Assembly (NCBI GenBank): GCA_038124025.1
Contig: JAYPBC010000060.1
Coordinates: forward strand, 1 to 5,268
DNA length: 5,268 bases
Origin: UBA1275 sp038124025
GTDB taxonomy: Bacteria > Bacteroidota > Rhodothermia > Balneolales > Balneolaceae
Direction: 5' to 3'
Each line of letters starts with the position of its first letter. Positions within the stretch are counted from its first letter, which is position 1. Shown in pieces: positions 1 to 5,268 of this stretch. The notes below the pieces were generated by a model. That model searched no databases and was not told the DNA's origin. It saw only the letters and a program-made list of their open reading frames with translations. The translations under genes were made by a program, and so were the position numbers.

Positions 1-881
1 CTTGCAGCATCAGCTGTGTAATTCACCTCAAAACCAATTCTCATGGTTTCCCAAACCTGATCAACACCAAATCCAACTGTGTATGTTTTCATCTCAGTAT
101 CAACAGTAAATCTACCATTTCCACCCGCATCTGGTGATAAATAGCGAGCCCAGCCGCCACCAACTTCACCTAAGAATAAATGAAGCTCTTGTGTTCCTGT
201 TGTCGTTCTAGCATCAAATGAAACCTGATATGCTCCTACGTAGATCGAATCTTTGTTATTAATGCCATCTGTTCCAGAGGTAAAATATTGGTGTGCTTGC
301 ACTTCCCACGGATTTCCAGCTCCAGGAATATTACCAAACACTAATTCACCATCGGTTACTGATACATCCGCACCTTCAAATACCCATGCAGAATCACCCA
401 ATGAAAAATCACCATTGAAAACAATGTTATTGCTTGCTGGGCGTAGCTTGACGTTATCAATCATAAGATCAGCATCATCTGCAGCAACTTCGAATCCTAG
501 CTTCATAGCATCCCAGGTTTCGAAAATAGTAGTGGAAAGCGTATATGTTTTCCATTCTCCATCTACAGCAACATCACCAGGACCATTACCTCCATCTGAT
601 GGCCAGTAGCGATCCCAGTTTCCGCCAACTTGTCCTAGGAATACATGGAAGTTTTTCCCTCCATCAGGACTCATGGCATCAAAAGATAATTCCCAGTCGC
701 CTCCTTGTGCTAGAGCTGCGATTTGTTCCGCGGTTAAGGATTGAAAAGACTGAAGCTCCCATGGGTTACCCGCAGAGCTAACTTCAAATTTCAAAGTATC
801 ATCGTGTGTAACGGTTCCAAGTCCACCTTCGATGACCCAATTATCGCTGCCCGAAGAAAAATCTCCGTTTACAACAATATT
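1..881 (-). repeat. Tandem duplication of a CBM4/9-like module within the minus-strand gene
   Basis: Copy 1 spans 441-881 (residues 36-182) and copy 2 spans 1-431 (residues 186-328, incomplete). The copies align nearly end to end. NGDFS is followed by a W about 7 residues later, then GNPWE(L/V)Q, then H-x-FLG(Q/E)VGG-x-W-x-RY, then a glycine-rich GGNG loop, then the W-(D/E)-(A/T)-M-(K/R) segment. The main differences are in the loop after the NPWE strand. Copy 1 has a helix-like SLTAEQIAALAQGG, while copy 2 has a polar stretch containing TSGTDGINNKDS. The copies are diverged at protein level, so this is an old duplication and not a recent DNA repeat. Confidence 0.85.
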
Positions 882-986
882 TTCACCATAGGTCTTATAC
901 TGTGCATTCGCATCAGTACTAAAACTTATTGTGAAGACTAGCAATGCAAGTGAGAGCATTGCACTTCTAATAGTAGAAATTTTCAT
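1..986 (-). CDS. Secreted protein with two tandem CBM4/9-like carbohydrate-binding modules (C-terminus outside window)
   Basis: The frame reads open from ATG at 986 down to the window edge, giving 328 residues and no stop. Residues 1-28 form a signal peptide: basic start MKISTIRS, hydrophobic core LSLALLVFTISF, and an A-N-A cleavage site before Q29. Two similar modules follow, at about 36-182 and 186 to the edge. Each opens with a CBM4/9-style N-I-V-x-N-G-D-F-S and a W (W50, W201). Both then share NPWE(L/V)Q, SFDA, FLG(Q/E)VGG, a KTYT strand and (K/R)(L/I)GFEV. The first ends in IDNVKL; the second is cut about eight residues before that point. Aromatic residues repeated in both copies (W76/W227, W124/W279, W158/W312) are candidate sugar contacts. 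The family binds beta-glucans or xylans, and the GH81 neighbour favours beta-1,3-glucan here (inference). The missing part could hold a glycosidase domain, a T9SS tail, or both. The start is preferred because the signal peptide begins exactly there. Confidence 0.92.
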   Translation of the reverse strand, partial: MKISTIRSAMLSLALLVFTISFSTDANAQYKTYGENIVVNGDFSSGSDNWVIEGGLGTVTHDDTLKFEVSSAGNPWELQSFQSLTAEQIAALAQGGDWELSFDAMSPDGGKNFHVFLGQVGGNWDRYWPSDGGNGPGDVAVDGEWKTYTLSTTIFETWDAMKLGFEVAADDADLMIDNVKLRPASNNIVFNGDFSLGDSAWVFEGADVSVTDGELVFGNIPGAGNPWEVQAHQYFTSGTDGINNKDSIYVGAYQVSFDARTTTGTQELHLFLGEVGGGWARYLSPDAGGNGRFTVDTEMKTYTVGFGVDQVWETMRIGFEVNYTADAA

Positions 987-1016
987 ACTTCTTTGTTTTT
1001 GGTTATTGAATAATTG

Positions 1017-1046
1017 ATATAAGTCACAAAGTTCATAATGTAACAA
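1017..1046 (-). promoter_or_regulatory. Possible promoter of the CBM4/9 gene
   Basis: Read on the minus strand, TTGTTA (1046-1041) is separated by 18 bases from TTATAT (1022-1017). This resembles a -35/-10 pair and would place the RNA start about 25 bases before the ATG at 986. Bacteroidota-type sigma factors use other boxes (TTTG and TAnnTTTG). A partial match, GAACTTTG, lies in the spacer but has no well-spaced partner. The assignment is therefore weak. Confidence 0.3.
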
Positions 1047-1062
1047 ATATATCGACATTTTA

Positions 1063-1076
1063 TAGAATCGCTTCCA
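1063..1076. promoter_or_regulatory. LacI-type operator-like palindrome, upstream copy
   Basis: TAGAATCGCTTCCA matches the palindrome TGGAANCGNTTCCA at 11 of its 12 fixed positions. The single mismatch is A for G in the left arm. Palindromes with a central CG flanked by GGAA/TTCC-like arms are typical of LacI-family sugar regulators. The site lies 77 bases before the minus-strand start codon and about 180 bases before the GH81 start. It is also just upstream of the possible minus-strand promoter. No regulator gene is in the window, so the assignment rests on the motif alone. Confidence 0.5.
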
Positions 1077-1099
1077 ATTTAAAGCTTCAAAATTACAAG

Positions 1100-1123
1100 T
1101 GCAATAAATAGCAATTTATTGCA
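1100..1123. repeat. Inverted repeat with 9-bp arms (IR1)
   Basis: TGCAATAAA (1100-1108) and TTTATTGCA (1115-1123) are perfect reverse complements separated by six bases, TAGCAA. It lies midway between the two divergent genes. It could be a protein-binding palindrome or a weak AT-rich hairpin. No T-run follows on either strand, so a terminator is unlikely. Confidence 0.6.
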
Positions 1124-1124
1124 T

Positions 1125-1140
1125 TGATTTGCACAAATCA
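1125..1140. repeat. Inverted repeat with 7-bp arms (IR2)
   Basis: TGATTTG and CAAATCA are perfect reverse complements around a central CA, giving a 16-bp near-continuous palindrome directly after IR1. The short centre suits binding by a dimeric regulator better than an RNA hairpin. The sequence does not match the LacI-type motif seen elsewhere in the region, so a second regulator is possible. The function is unknown. Confidence 0.5.
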
Positions 1141-1177
1141 TTGAATTTATGCAGATTTAAACGATTATTTCAATGAT

Positions 1178-1214
1178 TCAGATTTTAAATCTACGTCAAT
1201 AGCTTAAAATCTGA
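1178..1214. repeat. Inverted repeat with 11-bp arms (IR3) before the GH81 start
   Basis: TCAGATTTTAA (1178-1188) and TTAAAATCTGA (1204-1214) are perfect reverse complements with a 15-base loop. The left arm also overlaps a small palindrome, AGATTT-T-AAATCT (1180-1192), so two alternative pairings are possible. The element ends 43 bases before the GH81 start codon, so it would probably lie in the 5' leader or core promoter. The stem contains only two G-C pairs and has no following T-run, so it is not a clear terminator or attenuator. Confidence 0.55.
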
Positions 1215-1257
1215 TAAAAAACGCTTTATTTTACCAATAATTTCAAATTTCAAGAGC

Positions 1258-4200
1258 ATGAATATGAAATCGTTTCCAACAAAAACCAATAAAATATATC
1301 ATCTAATTGGTAATGTTTTGGTGATAGTTTTTTCATGTATTTTTTTCGTCAATTTGGTAGATACAAATCTTTATGGACAATCAATTAAAGTTGGAGAAGG
1401 TAGCTATACAATACAATTACCAAGTGGACAATCCAGTGCCTCAGATAAATACGGTGAAAGAGTCCTGCCTAACGTTGGAGGTAATTTCAATAAATTGCAT
1501 TTCATGCCTGGTTATGTTCCAGTAACAACCAATGATTTCTGGAGCAATTTGATATTTCGATATGATCCTGAAGAGCCCAGCTATATACATGCTCATCCTT
1601 TTCAATTAAAAGTAGAAACAGATGGGTTAACTTTGGGATATGCTAATAACAGTTCCAATTTATTGACTGGATCAAATTTTATAGATGATTACGCCTATTT
1701 CACTGAAGGTGAATTAAAAGTCAGTCTATTAAATGTGGAGCCTTCAAATTTTAAAGTAGTCAATTATACAGATTGGACCGCCACCTCATCTTGGACCACA
1801 GATTCCACTAATTTAGAAGCTACATTTGGTCATGGCCTACCCTATGTTTTTTTAAAAATTAATGGTGCTAAAGTACAACTATCATCTAAAATGAACCCCT
1901 CTGTTTGGCACCAAGCTGATAATGTATTAGGTGTTACAATTGATGGAAAACATTTTGGGATATTTGCCCCTACCGGCTCAAATTGGAATTCTAGTTTTCC
2001 GCTGATTTCTGATCTAAATGGGAAAGATTTTCTTTCGATTGCTGTACTACCAGATTCTAGTCAGGTAACCTTTAATTTGTTTAAAACCCATGCATATGCT
2101 TTTGTGGAAGATACAAAAGCCCATTGGAGTTATAACGCAAAAACTAATCAAGTTGAAATTGATTATGAAGTCACAACTACTTTGATGGAAAGTAATGAGT
2201 CAACCAGCAATAATACCCTTCAAGCACTTTACAGGCATCAGTGGCTAAATACTTCCAATGATATAATTAATCTTAGTTATCAGTCACCTAGGGGTGAAAT
2301 GAAAGTAATGAATGCTAATACATTTACTACAAATAATTCATTTGTTGGAATACTTCCCTTCTTACCAGACTTAGGCGATTACAATAGAATCGAATTGAAT
2401 CAGTATCTAAATGAAGTAGCCAGTCAACCTATTGTTACGAGTAGCGACTCTTATAATAGCGGTAAAGAAATGGGAAAGTACGCTCAATTAGTACATATTG
2501 CCGATCAACTAGGCGATCTAAAAGTAAAAAATACCTTACTCTTCCAGTTAAAATTAGCACTAGAAAATTGGTTAACAGCTGGAGGAAGTCAGCAATATTA
2601 TTATGATCAAGATTGGAAAGTTTTGATTGGATTCCCAGCAAGTCATGGCTCGAATCTACGTTTAAATGATCAACATTTTCACCATGGCTATACCATTTAT
2701 GCTGCTGCTACTGTAGCAAAATTTGATAGTATATGGGCTTCAAATGAAAATTGGGGGGGTATGATAAATCTGTTGATTAAAAATGCTAGTAATTGGGATA
2801 GAAAAGATCATAAGTTCCCTTATTTAAGAAATTTTGATATTTATGCAGGCCATAGCTGGGCCAGTGGTGATGGATCTTGGTTTGTTGGTAACAACCAGGA
2901 ATCAAGTTCTGAATCAATGAATTATGCAGCTAGTGTATTTCTTTGGGGAGAAATAACCGGCCAATATAATATTAGAGACTTAGGGGCCTATCTTTACACA
3001 ATTGAATCAGAAGCCATAAATCAATATTGGTTTGATGTTGACGAAGAAGTATTTCCAGAGGAATTTGAACAAACTACTGTAGGCATGGTAACTGGATCTG
3101 GAGCTATTCATGGAACTTGGTTTAGTTCGGCTGTAGAAAAAATTCATGGTATAAATTTTCTTCCTATCACAGCTGGCTCAATGTATCTAGGCACTAATCC
3201 CGATTATGTACAGAAAAATTACAATTCTATTGTTGAAAAACGAGGTTCAGAGCCCATATCATGGAAAGATATTCTTTGGTCATATCTTGCTTTTTATGAC
3301 TCAGAGCTTGCTCTTAGTCATTTTTACAATGATAAAGATTACCAGGTATTTGATGGTGAAACTAAAGCTAGAACCATGCACTGGCTACACAATCTTAAAG
3401 TTTTAGGACAAGTTAATTCTGAGGTACAAGCTGACATAGCTTCTTATAATGTATTTGTAAACTCTAACAATGATACAACCTATGTAGCATACAATTCTGA
3501 TCCTTCTACAAAAAAAGTAACATTCACAAATGGCTTCTCATTTGATGTTCAAGGAAATGAACTAAAAGCATATAATAAATCAATGCTTAAAGATACTGTA
3601 GGGCAACCATTAACAAAGCCTGAGTTTCCTTCACTCAATGTAATTTCAGCGTTTAGTGAATTTTATGAATCAAGCACTAGTCTACTTATTATCCCTAATT
3701 CAGAACAATCAACTAAAGCTAGATTCACTACTATTGATCACAATAACGTATTAGTGTTAGAATCTTTAGATTCTTTATTACTAAAATTTGATACTAAACT
3801 AGATATTTCAACTCGGACGCATTTATACAGTAATATTTGGTCCAATAGTGACAATAATTTGACGGTATCTCTTACTCAGGGTGATAATATTTCAAAAAGA
3901 ATAAATGTAAATCTTGAAAAAAATACATGGTTAGAATCGGCTATAGAATTATCTCTTTTTGAGCATACTATTGATTTAACACAAGTAGATGGTATCATTA
4001 TACATGGAGCTAATACAATCGTTCTCGACGACTTTCTTTTCTATGGAGATACCCCTGTTAAAGCTGGCCCAGATAGTTCTGCAATTCCAGATGCTTTTTT
4101 GTCTGAGAATGTAACATCTGTTTTTAGTGATCATTTTGATCCTTCTGTGGAATCCAATTTCGAACAAAACTCAGAGTATAATACTGTATTCGACTACTAC

Positions 4201-5268
4201 ATTTTAGAATCAGATAGTATACTAAAGTTAAAAGACTTTGATACCTACATTATCGAATTGGGCAAAGATCTTGACGTTACTAACATGGTAAATTTTCATT
4301 TCAACTATTGGACTCAAGAAACAAATGACCTAGCTGTTCATTTAATCAGTAGCGATGGTAAAGAAAGTAGCTATATGATAAATGTCGTTAAACACTCTTG
4401 GCAAGAAATTGAAATTGATTTACATACTCATTTTGGGAGTGTTGATTTAGGTAGGATATCCCAAATAAAATTTACAGGTGATGAAACAGTATTCTTAGAT
4501 AATATTCTTTTTTTTAAATATCCAGAACTCACAGAATCTCCAATACCAGAACACCCTTCTGAAAATGTGATATCATTGTTTAGTGATCACTACACTGAAT
4601 ATAGAGACGCCTACCCAATGTATAGTCAAATGAATGAAACAATATTTAGCGCAGAACATGATGCTGCCACTGTTGAAGTAACGGAATTGAATGGCAATAA
4701 TATGCTGTATTACAACAACAGTCGATATGCTCTTCCTGAGTTCTTTCAAGGCATCAGTCCAGATGGGAAAAAAGACAATGGTATAGATGGCACTAAGGTT
4801 ACAAATGTACGATTCGATTTCTATACCCAAGATAAAACAGATTCACCTACAAAATTAGAATTCAAATTGGTTGATTTTGGTGGAGATGCTTATGGTGGTG
4901 GAAACGATACAGAAGATACTTGGCTATTTGACCAGGATTCGAATCCAAAACTAGAAAGTCATAAATGGATTTCAGTTGATATTCCATTAGATAATCTACC
5001 AGGTATGACTGGAAGAAAAAATCTCTCTCAAATGGTATTTGGTGTTAAAGGCGACCTACAGTACTATTACATCGATAATCTGTATTTCTACAGTGATCAA
5101 GCCATTAACTCAAACCAAGATTTTGAATCTGATTTTCCAAAACAATTGAGACTACATCAGAATTATCCTAATCCCTTTAATCCAAATACAAAAATTAAGT
5201 TCGAACTTCCAGTTGCTGGTAATACGAGCCTGAAAATTTACAATAGCTTAGGTCAACTTGTTCAAACG
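1258..5268 (+). CDS. Secreted GH81 endo-beta-1,3-glucanase with three C-terminal accessory modules and a T9SS tail (3' end outside window)
   Basis: The frame is open for 1337 residues to the edge. Residues 1-41 look like a signal peptide: basic N-terminus, then a hydrophobic core LIGNVLVIVFSCIFFVNLV. The GH81 domain spans about 57-720. Family landmarks in order are NDFWSNLIF (92-100), FGHGLPYV (190-197), GIFAPTGSNW (234-243), GKEMGKYAQLVHIADQLGD (402-420), ND-Q-HFHHGY (470-478), HSWASG (532-537) and NQESSSE (546-552). D471 is the predicted general acid, and E548 and E552 form the family's catalytic E-x3-E pair. A small beta region with YVAYN and VTFTNGFSFDV (about 722-772) closes the catalytic part. 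Three tandem modules (794-929, 951-1086, 1103-1278) and a truncated T9SS tail (from about 1293) follow. GH81 enzymes cleave internal beta-1,3-glucosidic bonds by inversion. ATG 1258 is the first ATG after the in-frame stop at 1186. ATG 1264 is an equally plausible start, since neither has a clear ribosome-binding site. Confidence 0.95.
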   Translation, partial: MNMKSFPTKTNKIYHLIGNVLVIVFSCIFFVNLVDTNLYGQSIKVGEGSYTIQLPSGQSSASDKYGERVLPNVGGNFNKLHFMPGYVPVTTNDFWSNLIFRYDPEEPSYIHAHPFQLKVETDGLTLGYANNSSNLLTGSNFIDDYAYFTEGELKVSLLNVEPSNFKVVNYTDWTATSSWTTDSTNLEATFGHGLPYVFLKINGAKVQLSSKMNPSVWHQADNVLGVTIDGKHFGIFAPTGSNWNSSFPLISDLNGKDFLSIAVLPDSSQVTFNLFKTHAYAFVEDTKAHWSYNAKTNQVEIDYEVTTTLMESNESTSNNTLQALYRHQWLNTSNDIINLSYQSPRGEMKVMNANTFTTNNSFVGILPFLPDLGDYNRIELNQYLNEVASQPIVTSSDSYNSGKEMGKYAQLVHIADQLGDLKVKNTLLFQLKLALENWLTAGGSQQYYYDQDWKVLIGFPASHGSNLRLNDQHFHHGYTIYAAATVAKFDSIWASNENWGGMINLLIKNASNWDRKDHKFPYLRNFDIYAGHSWASGDGSWFVGNNQESSSESMNYAASVFLWGEITGQYNIRDLGAYLYTIESEAINQYWFDVDEEVFPEEFEQTTVGMVTGSGAIHGTWFSSAVEKIHGINFLPITAGSMYLGTNPDYVQKNYNSIVEKRGSEPISWKDILWSYLAFYDSELALSHFYNDKDYQVFDGETKARTMHWLHNLKVLGQVNSEVQADIASYNVFVNSNNDTTYVAYNSDPSTKKVTFTNGFSFDVQGNELKAYNKSMLKDTVGQPLTKPEFPSLNVISAFSEFYESSTSLLIIPNSEQSTKARFTTIDHNNVLVLESLDSLLLKFDTKLDISTRTHLYSNIWSNSDNNLTVSLTQGDNISKRINVNLEKNTWLESAIELSLFEHTIDLTQVDGIIIHGANTIVLDDFLFYGDTPVKAGPDSSAIPDAFLSENVTSVFSDHFDPSVESNFEQNSEYNTVFDYYILESDSILKLKDFDTYIIELGKDLDVTNMVNFHFNYWTQETNDLAVHLISSDGKESSYMINVVKHSWQEIEIDLHTHFGSVDLGRISQIKFTGDETVFLDNILFFKYPELTESPIPEHPSENVISLFSDHYTEYRDAYPMYSQMNETIFSAEHDAATVEVTELNGNNMLYYNNSRYALPEFFQGISPDGKKDNGIDGTKVTNVRFDFYTQDKTDSPTKLEFKLVDFGGDAYGGGNDTEDTWLFDQDSNPKLESHKWISVDIPLDNLPGMTGRKNLSQMVFGVKGDLQYYYIDNLYFYSDQAINSNQDFESDFPKQLRLHQNYPNPFNPNTKIKFELPVAGNTSLKIYNSLGQLVQT
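1265..1278. promoter_or_regulatory. LacI-type operator-like palindrome overlapping the GH81 start
   Basis: TGAAATCGTTTCCA matches TGGAANCGNTTCCA at 11 of 12 fixed positions, with one mismatch (A for G) in the left arm. It lies inside the first codons of the GH81 gene and overlaps the alternative start ATG at 1264. Its centre is 202 bp from the centre of the upstream copy. A bound repressor here could block elongation, or could loop to the upstream site. It also encodes part of the signal peptide, so coding constraint alone could explain some of the bases. Confidence 0.5.
3637..5091 (+). repeat. Three tandem accessory modules in the GH81 protein (putative carbohydrate-binding)
   Basis: Each module opens with an N-V-x-S-x-F-S-(D/E)-x-(Y/F) strand: NVISAFSEFY at residue 794, NVTSVFSDHF at 951 and NVISLFSDHY at 1103. 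Each ends with a V-x-L-D-(D/N)-x-L-F-(F/Y) or Y-I-D-N-L-Y-F-Y strand, at about 929, 1086 and 1278. Modules 1 and 2 are 136 residues each, and module 3 is 176. Module 3 looks like the fullest copy, with FYTQD, KLVDFGGDAYGGGNDTED and WISVDIPLDN. From memory this is a recurring beta-rich repeat in secreted glycosidases of Bacteroidota and relatives. I cannot name a family number, and sugar binding is inferred from its position. Proline-rich linkers separate the modules, for example ESPIPEHPS before module 3. Confidence 0.8.
5134..5268 (+). other. Start of T9SS C-terminal sorting domain (type A), truncated by the window
   Basis: From about residue 1293 the sequence reads FPKQLRLHQNYPNPFNPNT, then an IKFELP strand, then LKIYNSLGQLVQT. 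This is the classical start of the type A sorting tail: Q-N-Y-P-N-P-F-N-P, an I-x-(F/Y)-x-(L/I)-P strand, then an (I/V)-Y-(N/D)-x-(L/T)-G-(Q/R)-x-V strand. Such tails direct proteins through the outer membrane by type IX secretion and are then removed. About 45 residues are visible of a domain that is usually 70-90 long, so the gene probably ends within about 150 bases of the window edge. Confidence 0.93.

Larger units (their letters stand above)
987..1257. promoter_or_regulatory. Divergent intergenic regulatory region
   Basis: This 271-bp AT-rich gap separates the start codons of the two divergent genes, so it must hold the promoters for both. I see no convincing coding frame in it. In the GH81 frame an in-frame TAA at 1186-1188 blocks any long upstream extension of that gene. 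The gap holds one LacI-type operator-like palindrome and three separate inverted repeats, listed individually. I could not place a convincing promoter for the GH81 gene. TTTG and TTGA hexamer-like words occur, but none pairs at a good spacing with a clear -7 or -10 box. Confidence 0.8.

Noticed and set aside
253..941. Open frames on the plus strand of 66-118 codons
   Set aside because: They lie antisense to the CBM4/9 gene, whose signal peptide and duplicated module are clear. Their predicted proteins show no domain pattern.
1178..1214. IR3 as a rho-independent terminator
   Set aside because: The stem is AT-rich with only two G-C pairs, no T-run follows on either strand, and no gene ends nearby.
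1215..1232. AAAAAACGCTTTAT as a third LacI-type operator
   Set aside because: It has a central CG and AA/TT next to it, but the outer GG/CC positions are missing on both sides.
1339..1341. Cys 28 in VFSC of the GH81 signal sequence as a lipoprotein lipobox
   Set aside because: Phe just before Ser-Cys does not fit the usual L-(A/S)-(G/A)-C pattern. The hydrophobic core continues past the Cys, and the protein has a T9SS tail, so an ordinary signal peptide is more likely.
2435..2641. Minus-strand open frame of 68 codons
   Set aside because: It lies wholly inside the GH81 catalytic domain on the opposite strand and has no recognisable features.
3206..3406. Plus-strand open frame of 66 codons
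   Set aside because: It is out of frame within the continuous GH81 reading frame, which carries the family motifs through this stretch.
3976..4830. Minus-strand open frames at 3976-4167 and 4573-4830
   Set aside because: Both are antisense to the accessory modules of the GH81 gene, whose repeats are clear at protein level.

Overview
The window looks like a polysaccharide-utilisation locus from a low-GC member of the Bacteroidota/Balneolota/Rhodothermota/Ignavibacteriota group. The main clue is the start of a type IX secretion (T9SS) sorting tail with the motif QNYPNPFNPNT at the right end. That long form of the motif is typical of Balneolota, Rhodothermota and Ignavibacteriota rather than of classical Flavobacteria. 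The AT-rich DNA and the lack of clear Shine-Dalgarno sequences fit. The exact lineage is inference.

Layout: two divergent genes, both cut by the window edges, are separated by a 271-bp regulatory gap. On the minus strand (986 to 1) is a secreted protein with a signal peptide and two tandem CBM4/9-like jelly-roll modules. Its C-terminus lies outside the window. On the plus strand (1258 to 5268 and beyond) is one long open frame of at least 1337 residues. It encodes a signal peptide, a complete GH81 endo-beta-1,3-glucanase domain with its predicted catalytic Asp and the E-x3-E pair, three tandem accessory modules, and the first ~45 residues of the T9SS tail.

The gap holds three AT-rich inverted repeats and one LacI-type operator-like palindrome. 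A second such palindrome sits at the GH81 start codon, 202 bp from the first centre to centre. Together they suggest that one LacI-family sugar-responsive regulator controls both genes.

How the genes may work together (inference): the GH81 enzyme cleaves beta-1,3-glucan (laminarin, curdlan or fungal/algal wall glucan) outside the cell or at its surface. The CBM protein binds the same or a related glucan and may carry a second catalytic domain past the window edge. I saw no RNA gene, mobile element, CRISPR array or terminator.
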